Below, one piece after another: positions 25,402 to 34,505 of a stretch of DNA of 64,000 nucleotides. Source of the DNA: Salegentibacter agarivorans (GTDB taxonomy: Bacteria; Bacteroidota; Bacteroidia; Flavobacteriales; Flavobacteriaceae); contig NZ_FOOH01000013.1 of NCBI RefSeq assembly GCF_900113135.1, positions 62,001 through 126,000 of the forward strand, written 5' to 3'. The translations under genes were made by a program, and so were the position numbers. Below the pieces are notes generated by a model. The model was not told the origin of the DNA and made no database searches. It was given only the letters and a program-made list of their open reading frames with translations. Each line of letters opens with the position of its first letter. Within the stretch, counting starts at the first letter, position 1.

Positions 25402-28400
25402 ATGGAAAATTACAATCAAATAAAAAGAAAACTGGCGGCCTTTATCAGGAAGTTTTACCTGAATAAATTGCTGAAAGGAATTATCTTATTTCTGGCCATT
25501 GGCTTGCTTTATTTCCTAAGCGTCTTGGCGATAGAACATTTTCTATGGTTAGAACCTTCAGCAAGAACCTTTTTATTCTGGATTTTTGTTGGAGTTGAGA
25601 TAATGCTGTTGGGATATTTTATTATAATTCCGTTGACGAAACTTTTTAAATTTTCCAGCGGAATAAATGATGAAGATTCTTCAAGAATTATCGGCGCGCA
25701 TTTTCCTGAAGTAAACGATAAATTGCTGAATATTCTTCAGCTTAAAAAATATTCGCAACAATCTGAATTATTATTAGCGGGGATTGAACAAAAGTCGGCC
25801 GAACTAAATAAAGTTCCATTTACCCGCGCTGTAGATTATAAGGAGAACCGGAAATACTTAAAATACGCCTTATTTCCAGTAATATTAATTTTAGGACTTT
25901 TAGTAACCGGAAATATTAAGTTGATTGCTTCGCCATTAGATAGGCTCGCAAAATATAATACCGAATTTGAAGCACCGGCGCCTTTCCGGTTTATAATTTT
26001 AAACGATTCTTTGAAAGCCAGGGAGAATTCAGAATATAAAATAATAGTAAAAACAGAAGGAAATATCACTCCCGAAAAGCCTGAAATTTCTTATAACGGA
26101 CAAACCTATTTTTTAAAGCAAGTTGCCCCGGGAAGTTTTGAATATACTTTTAAAAGACTTCAGAATAGTGTGAATTTTAGGTTGAGTGCCAACGGCATAA
26201 ATTCTAAAGAATTTACCCTTGAAACCCTAAAAGTACCTAAACTTTTAGATTTTAAAATGAAGTTTGAATATCCTAATTACATAGGAAAGCTTAACGATAG
26301 TTTAAGTGGTTCAGGGAATGTAAATGTACCGGAAGGCACAAAAATCACCTGGAATTTTAATACAAGAAATACCGAAATTCTCAATTTTAAGACTGAAGAT
26401 TCTTTAGTAAAACTTTCTACTGAAAACTCAGATTTCCAATATTCCCAGGCGGTTTATTCCCGCTTGGATTATAGTGTTAGCACTTCAAATAAGGCTATTA
26501 AAAACTTTGAGGGTTTAGATTATTCCATAAACGTGAACAAGGATGAAAATCCGGTAATTGAAATTCAACAGAAACTGGATAGTATAGATAATAGTACACA
26601 ATATTTCTATGGAAAACTTTCTGACGATTACGGTTTAAATAGGTTGAATTTGGTTTATTACATTGAAAATAAAGAAGATAGCCTTCGAAAAGATGAGGTT
26701 TCGATCTCCAAAGCCGCTTTTGATGATTTTCATTACACATTTCCCGGAAATTTGGATTTGGAACCCGGAGAAACCTACAATTTCTACTTTCAGCTTTGGG
26801 ATAATGATGCGGTGAATGGAAGTAAAAATACAAAAACTTCAACCTTTAGTTTTAGAAAGAAAACAAGTGAAGAAATAGAAGAGGAGAAGTTAAGACAACA
26901 AGGTGAGTCTATAAATAATTTGAGTGAAAGTTTAAAAAACATTAAATCTTCAGAAGAAGAATTAAATGAACTAAACCGCTTGCAAAAGGAAAATGAAAAC
27001 CTGGATTATAATCAGCGTAAAAAGCTTCAAAACTTTATTCAACGACAAAAGCAACAATCTGAAATGATGCGTAATTATTCTGAAAAACTTAAAAATAGTT
27101 TTGAAGAAAATGAGCAGGAATTAAATTCAGATTCTCCTGAAAAAGATGAACTCAAAAAACGGTTGGATAGAAATGAAAAACGCCTTCAGGAGAATGAATC
27201 GCTATTGAAAGAGTTGCAAGAAATAGCCGATAAGATTAACCGGGAAGAGTTGGGAGAAAAACTGGAAGAACTTTCTAAAAGAAATCAGAGTGAAGAAAGA
27301 AGTTTAGAGCAGCTTTTAGAATTAACCAAACGCTATTATATAGAAGAAAAGCTTCAAAAATTGGCGAGAGATTTGGACAAACTTTCTGAAAAGCAAAACC
27401 AATTGTCAGAAAATTCTGATGCAGAATCTTTAGTAGAACAAAAGAAAATTTCTGAGGAATTTGAAAAATTTCAGCAAGAAATGGATCAACTGGAAGATGA
27501 TAATAATGATCTACAAAAGCCGACAGATTTACCGCGTGAGGAAGTTGATGAAGAAAGTATAGAAAAATATTTGAATGATGCCGAGGAAAATTTAGATAAA
27601 GGAGACAGGGAAAAGGCAAAAGAAAAACAGAAGAATGCTGCGCAGCAAATGAAGGAAATGAGCCAAAAAATGCAACAGCGTGCTATGCAGCAAAGTGGAG
27701 AAGAACTAAAGGCCGATATTGAAACCCTTCGACAAATATTAGATAATTTGGTAACATTTTCATTTCAGCAGGAGGAGCTTTTGGAGGATTTCAGTAAAAT
27801 AGATATCAATAATCCGGGATATGCTGCCAGGCTTAGAAGACAAAACGATCTCAGGGAAAACTTTAGCCATATTGATGATAGTTTATATACCCTTGCGCTT
27901 AGCAATCCTATGATCACCGAAAAAATTACTAAAAGCTTAACCGATATTGAATTTGATATCGATAAATCTCTTGAGCGGCTTTCCGAGAATCAATTACCCC
28001 AGGGAACCGCGAGCCAGCAATATGTGGTAACCGGCGCAAATGATTTGGCTTATATGCTAAGTGAAATTCTGTTGATGATGCAACAACAGGCCAATCCGCA
28101 GTTAGGAAAAGGGCAGGGGGAGAATTCGGAATTTCAGCTTCAGGATATTATTAAGAAGCAGCAGGAAATTAATAAAGAATTTCAGGAACAGGGAAAACAG
28201 CAAAAAGGAAAGCAGAATGAAGGGAAGACACCCGGAGAAGGAATGGGAGAAGGGGATATGGAAGGCTTGTTTGAGATTTATAAGGCTCAGCAGGAACTGC
28301 GGGAAAGCTTACAAGAATTAAATGAGAAAGAAGGTTCGCAACAGGGAAAGCAAATTGAAGAGCAAATGAAAGATGCCGAGGAACAACTTTTGGACAAAGG

Positions 28401-28662
28401 TTTTGATCCTGAAAACCTTCAGAAATTGCAGCAATTGGAACACGAATTGATGGAATATGAAGACGCGCGTTTGCAACAGGGAGAAAATAATAAGCGAGAG
28501 TCTGAAACCAATCTTCAGCAGTTTGATAACACGACTAAAGATCAAAGTATTAAGGCTAAAGAATATTTTAATTCTATAGAAATTTTAAATAGACAAAGCT
28601 TACCTTTGCGCGAAATTTATAAACAGAAAGTAAGAACCTATTTTGAGCGAACAGATAATTAA
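25402..28662 (+). CDS. DUF4175 family large membrane protein
   Basis: A 1086-residue protein. Two membrane spans lie near residues 21-45 and 57-80 and a third near 150-170 (YALFPVILILGLLVTGNIKL). Then comes a beta-rich region to ~500, with a Gly/Tyr-rich DDYGLNRLNLVYYIENKED segment that is common to the family. From ~500 to the end it is dominated by Glu/Lys/Gln, with long coiled-coil-like stretches and many Gln runs. DUF4175 proteins are typical of Bacteroidota; their role is unknown. The last 20 nt overlap the ybeY start, so the two are co-transcribed. Confidence 0.85.
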   Translation: MENYNQIKRKLAAFIRKFYLNKLLKGIILFLAIGLLYFLSVLAIEHFLWLEPSARTFLFWIFVGVEIMLLGYFIIIPLTKLFKFSSGINDEDSSRIIGAHFPEVNDKLLNILQLKKYSQQSELLLAGIEQKSAELNKVPFTRAVDYKENRKYLKYALFPVILILGLLVTGNIKLIASPLDRLAKYNTEFEAPAPFRFIILNDSLKARENSEYKIIVKTEGNITPEKPEISYNGQTYFLKQVAPGSFEYTFKRLQNSVNFRLSANGINSKEFTLETLKVPKLLDFKMKFEYPNYIGKLNDSLSGSGNVNVPEGTKITWNFNTRNTEILNFKTEDSLVKLSTENSDFQYSQAVYSRLDYSVSTSNKAIKNFEGLDYSINVNKDENPVIEIQQKLDSIDNSTQYFYGKLSDDYGLNRLNLVYYIENKEDSLRKDEVSISKAAFDDFHYTFPGNLDLEPGETYNFYFQLWDNDAVNGSKNTKTSTFSFRKKTSEEIEEEKLRQQGESINNLSESLKNIKSSEEELNELNRLQKENENLDYNQRKKLQNFIQRQKQQSEMMRNYSEKLKNSFEENEQELNSDSPEKDELKKRLDRNEKRLQENESLLKELQEIADKINREELGEKLEELSKRNQSEERSLEQLLELTKRYYIEEKLQKLARDLDKLSEKQNQLSENSDAESLVEQKKISEEFEKFQQEMDQLEDDNNDLQKPTDLPREEVDEESIEKYLNDAEENLDKGDREKAKEKQKNAAQQMKEMSQKMQQRAMQQSGEELKADIETLRQILDNLVTFSFQQEELLEDFSKIDINNPGYAARLRRQNDLRENFSHIDDSLYTLALSNPMITEKITKSLTDIEFDIDKSLERLSENQLPQGTASQQYVVTGANDLAYMLSEILLMMQQQANPQLGKGQGENSEFQLQDIIKKQQEINKEFQEQGKQQKGKQNEGKTPGEGMGEGDMEGLFEIYKAQQELRESLQELNEKEGSQQGKQIEEQMKDAEEQLLDKGFDPENLQKLQQLEHELMEYEDARLQQGENNKRESETNLQQFDNTTKDQSIKAKEYFNSIEILNRQSLPLREIYKQKVRTYFERTDN

Positions 28663-29074
28663 TTTTTATTCGGAAAATGATTTCGAGTTTCAGGAGGAAA
28701 AATCTTTTGATACCTGGATTAGAAAAGTAATCTCATCAGAAGAGAAACAGCTTGGCGAGATAAACTATATTTTTTGTGACGATCATTATTTGTATAAGAT
28801 TAATCTCAAATTTTTGGACCACGATACTTATACCGATATTATCTCTTTTGATAATTCTGAAGGAGATGAATTGAACGGTGATATTTTTATTAGTACAGAT
28901 CGTGTTACTGAAAATGCAAAGGAGTATAATGTTGATTTTTCTGAAGAACTTAAAAGGGTTGTGATTCACGGGATTTTGCATCTCTGTGGTTATCCAGATA
29001 AAACTGAAAGTGAAGCCGCTTTAATGCGACAGAAGGAAGACGAAAAGATTGCATTGTTCCACGTGGAACAATAA
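28643..29074 (+). CDS. ybeY: Endoribonuclease YbeY (rRNA maturation factor)
   Basis: A 143-residue zinc-dependent RNase involved in 16S rRNA 3'-end maturation and ribosome quality control. The metal motif appears as HGILHLCGYPDK. The first two His ligands are present, but the third position, His in E. coli (HxxxHxxxxxH), is Asp. I recall Asp at this place in other Bacteroidota. The frame contains no ATG before residue ~126, so the start is taken as TTG at 28643, which gives a normal YbeY length. It overlaps the DUF4175 gene by 20 bp. The last codons (FHVEQ-stop) are written by a parS-like palindrome at 29055-29070. Confidence 0.88.
   Translation: MSEQIINFYSENDFEFQEEKSFDTWIRKVISSEEKQLGEINYIFCDDHYLYKINLKFLDHDTYTDIISFDNSEGDELNGDIFISTDRVTENAKEYNVDFSEELKRVVIHGILHLCGYPDKTESEAALMRQKEDEKIALFHVEQ
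29055..29070. promoter_or_regulatory. parS-like palindrome (probable ParB binding site) 1
   Basis: TGTTCCACGTGGAACA is a perfect 16-bp palindrome. It matches the widespread chromosomal parS pattern (TGTTNCACGTGNAACA) at every fixed position. It lies in the last codons of ybeY. A second near-identical site lies 1.9 kb downstream, after mnmG. Probable function is ParB loading near the origin. Confidence 0.8.
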
Positions 29075-29094
29075 ATTTAGAAAGAAGAATTTTT

Positions 29095-30966
29095 ATGTTC
29101 GAAAGTGAATATGATGTTATTGTAGTAGGTGCCGGTCACGCTGGAAGTGAAGCCGCGGCCGCAGCCGCCAATATGGGTTCTAAAACCTTGTTGGTGACGA
29201 TGAACCTGCAGAATATTGCGCAAATGAGTTGTAATCCTGCGATGGGTGGGATTGCAAAAGGTCAAATTTTGCGTGAAATTGATGCGATGGGTGGTTACAG
29301 CGGATTGGTTAGTGACACCAGTGCCATTCAGTTTAAAATGCTTAACAAATCTAAAGGGCCTGCGATGTGGAGTCCAAGAGTGCAAAGCGACAGAATGATG
29401 TTTGCCGAGCATTGGAGACTTAGATTGGAGCAAACACCTAATCTAGATTTTTATCAGGAAATGGTTGCTGGTCTGATTTTAGAAGGCAACGAACTTAAAG
29501 GTGTAAGAACTTCTTTAGGGTTGGAAATTCGTGCTAAATCTGTGGTGCTTACCAACGGTACCTTTTTAAATGGATTAATTCATATTGGAGATAAAAATTT
29601 TGGTGGTGGTAGAGCGGGAGAAAAAGCTGCTACTGGAATCACAAAAGATCTTGTGGATGCAGGTTTTGAATCTGGTAGAATGAAAACCGGAACACCTCCT
29701 AGAGTAGATGGCAGATCTTTAGATTATTCTAAAATGGTGGAACAGCCAGGGGATGATGTTCCTTCTAAATTTTCTTTTTTAGATGAAACCCAACCATTAA
29801 AAAAACAGCGTTCCTGTTATATGACTTACACCTCTCCAGAGGTACATGAAATTCTTAAAGATGGCTTTGAAAGATCGCCAATGTTTAATGGACGTATTCA
29901 AAGTATTGGACCTAGATATTGCCCAAGTATAGAAGATAAAATAAACAGATTTGCAGATAAGGACAGGCATCAACTTTTTGTGGAACCCGAAGGATGGAAT
30001 ACGGTAGAAGTTTATGTAAATGGCTTTTCTACTTCGCTTCCCGAAGATGTTCAATTTAAAGCTTTAAAATCTGTAGCCGGATTTGAAAATGTGAAATTTT
30101 TCAGACCTGGTTACGCTATAGAATACGATTATTTTCCACCAACACAGTTGAAACATACATTGGAAACCAAGTTGGTTGAGGGACTGTATTTCGCGGGTCA
30201 AATTAATGGAACTACAGGTTACGAAGAAGCCGCTTGCCAGGGATTAATGGCTGGAATAAATGCGGCTCTAAAAGTTCAAGAAAAGGAGGAATTTATCATT
30301 AAGAGAAATGAAGCATACATAGGTGTTCTTATAGATGATCTTATTACAAAAGGTACAGAAGAGCCTTATAGAATGTTTACTTCCCGTGCTGAATACAGAA
30401 CTTTATTACGTCAGGATAACGCCGATTTTAGATTGACCGAACGCTCTTATAAATTAGGTTTGGCTTCTGAAGAACGTATGCGAAAAATGGAAGAGAAGAA
30501 AGAAAAGTCTTCTGATTTTGTGAATTTCCTTAAGAATAAAAGTGTTTCTCACGAGGATGCAAATCCTATTTTAGAAGAGAATAATTCCTCTCCAATGAAG
30601 CAGAGTGATAAGATCTTTAAAATATTTTCTCGTCCAAATATTACGATGGAGGATGTTCGAAATTTCCCCGGAGTAGAGGAATATATTCAGGAGAATAATT
30701 TGAATACCGAGATTTTGGAACAGACCGAAATTCAAGTAAAATATTCTGGATATATTGAAAAGGAAAAGAACAATGCCGATAAATTGAATAGGCTGGAAGA
30801 TGTAAAAATCCCTAATAGTTTTGATTATTCTAAGATCAAATCTATGTCTTTTGAGGCACGGGAAAAACTAAATAAAATTCAACCAACATCAATTTCACAG
30901 GCATCAAGAATAAGCGGGGTAAGTCCTAATGATATTTCCGTTTTATTGGTTTATATGGGAAGATAA
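29095..30966 (+). CDS. mnmG: tRNA uridine-5-carboxymethylaminomethyl modification enzyme MnmG (GidA)
   Basis: A 623-residue FAD-dependent enzyme that, with MnmE, modifies U34 of certain tRNAs. The FAD-binding motif VVGAGHAGSEAA is at 10-21, with a second nucleotide region near DLVDAGFESGRMKTGTPPRVDGRS. The conserved block FAGQINGTTGYEEAACQGLMAG near 368-389 is diagnostic. The C-terminal helical domain (~540-623) binds MnmE. It is 20 bp after ybeY, so probably in the same operon. Two parS-like palindromes flank it. In many bacteria gidA is close to the origin. Confidence 0.96.
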   Translation: MFESEYDVIVVGAGHAGSEAAAAAANMGSKTLLVTMNLQNIAQMSCNPAMGGIAKGQILREIDAMGGYSGLVSDTSAIQFKMLNKSKGPAMWSPRVQSDRMMFAEHWRLRLEQTPNLDFYQEMVAGLILEGNELKGVRTSLGLEIRAKSVVLTNGTFLNGLIHIGDKNFGGGRAGEKAATGITKDLVDAGFESGRMKTGTPPRVDGRSLDYSKMVEQPGDDVPSKFSFLDETQPLKKQRSCYMTYTSPEVHEILKDGFERSPMFNGRIQSIGPRYCPSIEDKINRFADKDRHQLFVEPEGWNTVEVYVNGFSTSLPEDVQFKALKSVAGFENVKFFRPGYAIEYDYFPPTQLKHTLETKLVEGLYFAGQINGTTGYEEAACQGLMAGINAALKVQEKEEFIIKRNEAYIGVLIDDLITKGTEEPYRMFTSRAEYRTLLRQDNADFRLTERSYKLGLASEERMRKMEEKKEKSSDFVNFLKNKSVSHEDANPILEENNSSPMKQSDKIFKIFSRPNITMEDVRNFPGVEEYIQENNLNTEILEQTEIQVKYSGYIEKEKNNADKLNRLEDVKIPNSFDYSKIKSMSFEAREKLNKIQPTSISQASRISGVSPNDISVLLVYMGR

Positions 30967-30973
30967 TTTTAAA

Positions 30974-30989
30974 AGTTCCACGTGGAACA
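30974..30989. promoter_or_regulatory. parS-like palindrome (probable ParB binding site) 2
   Basis: AGTTCCACGTGGAACA carries the perfect 14-bp core GTTCCACGTGGAAC (30975-30988). It differs from site 1 only in the first base. It lies 8 bp after the mnmG stop codon, outside any gene. Confidence 0.78.
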
Positions 30990-31085
30990 ATTTTCTTTTT
31001 ATCAATTAAATCGCTATCAGATTTTAAAATAATTCGAGAAAGCTTTTAATTTTTTTAGTAATTATACTTTGCCAAATTCCTTTTA

Positions 31086-31919
31086 ATGAGCGATAAAAAT
31101 TTTCATTTAACCTGTAAAGATCATTTAGTTTCTGGGGAAGAATTTCAATTACAAAAGAGAAGTGATTTTGAAATATTAGAAACGATTCCAAAACCCGAAA
31201 ATCTTTCGGCTTACTACGAAAGTGAAAATTATATTTCTCATACAGATTCAAGTAAAAGTCTTACCGATAAAATTTACCAGGCGGTTAAGAATTTTATGCT
31301 GCTGCAAAAATTGAAATGGGTCAATAAAGTTGCTAAAGGAAATAACTTATTAGATATCGGTGCCGGAACCGGAGATTTTTTACAAACTGCCAAAAGAAAG
31401 AAATGGAATATTGAAGGCATTGAACCAAATGCACAGGCAAGAAAGTTAGCGGCTGAAAAAGGGATTGAGCTTCAGCAAGAATTATCTTTCTTTGATGAAA
31501 ATTCTTTTGATATAATTTCTATGTGGCACGTTTTAGAGCACGTTCCAAATTTCGATTTTCAGGTAAAAGAATTGTATCGCTTATTAAAACCAAATGGGGT
31601 AGCGGTTATTGCGGTTCCGAATTTTAAAAGTTTTGATGCCGAATACTACAAAGAATTTTGGGCGGCTTACGATGTGCCCAGACATCTTTGGCATTTTTCT
31701 CAAACTGGAATTACCTGGTTGTTCGAAAAACATAATTTTGAAAAGATTAAAACCAAACCTCTTCTTTTTGATTCTTTCTATGTGAGTTTACTTTCAGAAA
31801 AAAACAAAACAGGAAAATCAAATATGCTAAAAGCTTTTAAAACTGGTTTGGAATCAAATTTAAGAGCACAACGCACTTCAGAGTATTCTTCTCTTGTTTA
31901 TTTCTTCCAGAAAAGCTAA
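31086..31919 (+). CDS. Class I SAM-dependent methyltransferase
   Basis: A 277-residue methyltransferase of the Methyltransf_11/23 type. After an N-terminal region (~1-80) comes the SAM-binding motif LLDIGAGTGDFL, with DIGAGTGD at 90-97. It is followed by IEGIEPNAQARKLA (acidic motif II), SFDIISMWHVLEHV and RLLKPNGVAVIAVPNF, the usual post-motif strand. The N-terminus (TCKDHLVSGEEFQL) may bind a substrate group but the substrate is unknown. It lies 120 bp after mnmG on the same strand, probably with its own promoter because the parS-like site is between them. Confidence 0.9.
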   Translation: MSDKNFHLTCKDHLVSGEEFQLQKRSDFEILETIPKPENLSAYYESENYISHTDSSKSLTDKIYQAVKNFMLLQKLKWVNKVAKGNNLLDIGAGTGDFLQTAKRKKWNIEGIEPNAQARKLAAEKGIELQQELSFFDENSFDIISMWHVLEHVPNFDFQVKELYRLLKPNGVAVIAVPNFKSFDAEYYKEFWAAYDVPRHLWHFSQTGITWLFEKHNFEKIKTKPLLFDSFYVSLLSEKNKTGKSNMLKAFKTGLESNLRAQRTSEYSSLVYFFQKS

Positions 31920-32119
31920 AAAACGCATTTTAAGCTCATTTAAGCCTGTTTCGGCTTCATTATCATATACAATCAGGTTTATTTTGAGAAACAAGTTTAT
32001 TTCTAAGCTATTTAATTCATTTTTTATCTATTAAATTTATTATTATAATTTTATATATAAGAATTTCTTATACATACTTCATAAGTCAGTTTTGATTTAA
32101 ATCGAAAATTTAACTTTCA

Positions 32120-32127
32120 TACATTTG
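32120..32127 (+). promoter_or_regulatory. Candidate -7 box before the OmpH-like gene
   Basis: TACATTTG matches TAnnTTTG, 20 bp before the start. A TTTG at 32091-32094 is the only nearby -33 candidate, but the spacing of about 25 bp is long. Confidence 0.35.
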
Positions 32128-32146
32128 CGGCAAACAAATTCAATTA

Positions 32147-32662
32147 ATGATGAAAAAACTTTTAATGATTTTGGTAGTTGCTGTTTTGCTTACTTCCTGT
32201 GACCAGGAAAAAACGGCTTATGTAGATACCACAAAACTTATCCAGGAGTACAAAGAAATGAAAGATGTTGAAGCTGACTTTACTTCTAAATCAGATTCGG
32301 TAAAAAAACAATTAGATTCTATTGCCAGAGGGTTTCAGCAGGAAGTTCAGGCTTATCAACAGGAAATGAATTCTATGTCCCAGGCGCAACGCCAGGAAAA
32401 AGAGCAGGAATTAATGCAGAAGCAGCAAAGAATCCAACAGCAACAGCAAATGCAAGGCAATCGTCTTAGAGAGCAGAGCGATGCTGTTATAGATTCTATT
32501 GTAGATAAAGTAAAGGAATATGTAGCAGATTACGGCGAAGAGAATGGCTACACCTACATTTTTGGTTCTAACGAGTCTGCCAACATTATGTATGCGAAAG
32601 ATGGGAAAGATCTAACCCAGGAAATCCTTGATAATTTGAATGAGACTTATAACAAGAACTAG
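32147..32662 (+). CDS. OmpH/Skp family periplasmic chaperone, lipoprotein
   Basis: A 171-residue protein of the OmpH/Skp family, helical chaperones that hold outer membrane proteins in the periplasm. The signal ends in LLTSC, a lipobox, so it is probably lipid-anchored, unlike the soluble E. coli Skp. The body is a long Gln/Lys/Glu-rich coiled coil (~25-125, with the typical YKEMKDVEADFTSKSDSVK start), followed by a folded end containing YTYIFGSNES and MYAKDGKDLT. In Bacteroidota such copies sit by themselves. A terminator-type repeat follows. Confidence 0.88.
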   Translation: MMKKLLMILVVAVLLTSCDQEKTAYVDTTKLIQEYKEMKDVEADFTSKSDSVKKQLDSIARGFQQEVQAYQQEMNSMSQAQRQEKEQELMQKQQRIQQQQQMQGNRLREQSDAVIDSIVDKVKEYVADYGEENGYTYIFGSNESANIMYAKDGKDLTQEILDNLNETYNKN

Positions 32663-32686
32663 GCTTAAGTTCTGAGTTTTTAAAAA

Positions 32687-32801
32687 AGGTCTGAAAAGTA
32701 ATTCTTTTCGTCAAGCTGAACTTGTTTCAGCTTCTAAGTTAATTTTAACCTAGATCCTGAAATAAATTTAGGATGACGGGTTTAGAAAACTTCTCAGACC
32801 T
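32687..32801. repeat. Repeat copy in the loop of a terminator stem (OmpH/DoxX convergent gap)
   Basis: Outer stem AGGTCTGA (32687-32694) pairs with TCAGACCT (32794-32801), with A-rich left and T-rich right flanks, so it can terminate both convergent transcripts. The loop holds a repeat copy (32709-32778) starting CGTCAAGCTGAACTTG and ending TTTAGGATGACG. Confidence 0.82.
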
Positions 32802-32810
32802 CTTTCTATT

Positions 32811-33206
32811 TTAAGACATTAAGTAAACTCCAAAGATCACTACGATAAAGTAGCCGGTTAAAGTAAAAGCACCAGCGTAATCTTTAGCAATTCTTTGTCC
32901 GAATAATAACATTAAAAGCGTGATAGCAGCCAGGACGCAAGAGTAAAGCGCTATTGTAGGATCATTATAAGCGATTAGCCAAATTATTCCCAGGATAGTG
33001 GCAAAACCTGTAATGATTTCAATTATCATAATTATTCCCACCATAAGCGGCACCTGCCCGGCAAGAAATGTTCCTGAAAAATGATCTTTTAACCAGCCGG
33101 TATTTCCTTTCCAGTCTGCAGCTTTATCTATCCCAGATTGCAAAAATGTAATTAGAATAAATAATAGAATAAGGATTTCGGTAATATTTGCGTAAAGGTT
33201 CTCCAT
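32811..33206 (-). CDS. DoxX family membrane protein
   Basis: A 131-residue protein with four predicted membrane spans. It has the DoxX-type start (ITEILILLFILITFLQSGIDKAADWKGN, where the first span and a Lys/Asp loop lie), LVPLM-like second span, a strongly hydrophobic third span and a C-terminal span. DoxX-like proteins are small integral membrane proteins of uncertain function, sometimes linked to quinone or respiratory roles. It is convergent with the OmpH-like gene and lies 4 bp after the DNA polymerase III delta' stop, so the two may form an operon. Confidence 0.8.
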   Translation of the reverse strand: MENLYANITEILILLFILITFLQSGIDKAADWKGNTGWLKDHFSGTFLAGQVPLMVGIIMIIEIITGFATILGIIWLIAYNDPTIALYSCVLAAITLLMLLFGQRIAKDYAGAFTLTGYFIVVIFGVYLMS

Positions 33207-33210
33207 AATT

Positions 33211-34365
33211 TTAAGCGGCTTTTTTATGTAAATATCGGGTTAGTCTTATAGAAAGATCGGTGAGTATAATTTTTGCATTTCCGTTTCTTTCAATATGATA
33301 AATGGCTTCTTCAAGAGCTTCTATAATATCTTTTATATTATTTCCGTGAACAAAAGGCGCAAATTTCTCCAGTTTAAATCCAGGCGTCGCCGGTTCAAGA
33401 TATACCAGTTTTTCGGCTTTATAATTCAGCATTAGGGCCTGGCGGAAAAAGTCTATACAATACAATAAAAAGCTCTTTTGAGATTCCCTGCCCATTCCTG
33501 CAATTTCTTCGCTCCAGGCGATAAGTTCAAGAACTGTAGATCGATTTCCTTTAGCTTTAAATGCACTACGCACCCAATTGATAAACCAGGTTTCAAATTG
33601 CTGATCTCCGCTATCTTTTTGCAATAAATGCAAAGCGCGGGTATAACTACCGTTGGCCTGGTGGGCAATTTTTAAAGCCTCGGGCTTACTACAATTTTCA
33701 TTTTTTTCTAAAAATGCGGCAATTTGATCTTCCGGTAAAGGAGGGAAGTGTAATTTCTGGCAACGAGACCTTATGGTTTGTATAATTTGCTCTTCATCTT
33801 CGGTAACTAAAAGAAACAGCGTATTGTTTGGTGGTTCTTCTATTAATTTCAGCAATTTATTGGCAGCCGCGGTATTCATCTTTTCGGCCATCCAAATAAT
33901 CATAATTTTAAATCCGCCTTCATAAGCTTTTAAGGAAAGAGATTTAACTACTTCCTGGGCTTCATCTACACCAATTTGACCTTGTTTATTTTCTATTCCA
34001 AGTTTTTGGTACCATTCAAATAAACTTCCGTAGGGATTGGTTTTTACAAATTCCCGCCATTCTTCTAAAAAGTAGGAAGAAACAGGATGTTTTTTTATTT
34101 TTTGATTGGCAGCAACTGGAAATGCAAAATGAAGATCGGGATGCGCCAATTTTTTAAATCGTTCATTACAATTGCTGTTTCCAGAATTGTTTTCTCCTTC
34201 CTTATTTTTGCAAAGTATGTATTGCGCGTAAGCAATAGCCAGAGGTAAAGTACCACTACCACTTTTTCCTACAAACAACTGTGCGTGGGGAACCCGGCCA
34301 TTCTCTACCGCTGTGGTAAGATGTTTCTTTAAATGCTGTAAACCTATTATTTCTTCAAAAAGCAT
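33211..34365 (-). CDS. holB: DNA polymerase III subunit delta' (clamp-loader)
   Basis: A 384-residue AAA+-type clamp-loader subunit that helps place the sliding clamp on DNA. The Walker-A-like segment at 33-39 is GKSGSGT, which lacks the usual Lys before the Ser/Thr (GxxGxGKS/T), as is known for delta' proteins that do not hydrolyse ATP. A Cys-rich segment (~53-67) follows, and IIWMAEKMNTAAANKLLKLIEEPP is the conserved switch region near 165-190. A TTG six bases upstream is an alternative start; the ATG at 34365 fits the family N-terminus (MLFEEIIG). It lies 4 bp before the DoxX-like gene. Confidence 0.88.
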   Translation of the reverse strand: MLFEEIIGLQHLKKHLTTAVENGRVPHAQLFVGKSGSGTLPLAIAYAQYILCKNKEGENNSGNSNCNERFKKLAHPDLHFAFPVAANQKIKKHPVSSYFLEEWREFVKTNPYGSLFEWYQKLGIENKQGQIGVDEAQEVVKSLSLKAYEGGFKIMIIWMAEKMNTAAANKLLKLIEEPPNNTLFLLVTEDEEQIIQTIRSRCQKLHFPPLPEDQIAAFLEKNENCSKPEALKIAHQANGSYTRALHLLQKDSGDQQFETWFINWVRSAFKAKGNRSTVLELIAWSEEIAGMGRESQKSFLLYCIDFFRQALMLNYKAEKLVYLEPATPGFKLEKFAPFVHGNNIKDIIEALEEAIYHIERNGNAKIILTDLSIRLTRYLHKKAA

Positions 34366-34411
34366 AAGCAAATATAAAATTTATATACACTTTAATGTCT
34401 TCGGAAAAATT

Positions 34412-34419
34412 TATATTTG
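34412..34419 (+). promoter_or_regulatory. Candidate -7 box of pgk
   Basis: TATATTTG matches the TAnnTTTG consensus, ~87 bp before the pgk start codon, leaving a leader of moderate length. A -33 TTG at the normal distance is not evident. Confidence 0.35.
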
Positions 34420-34505
34420 TAAATAGCGTATGCTGAATAAAAGCCGATTGGGCTTAATCTTAATCAACCAAACCATATTTTTGGTTCTAAAAAATGAAAT
34501 GAAAA

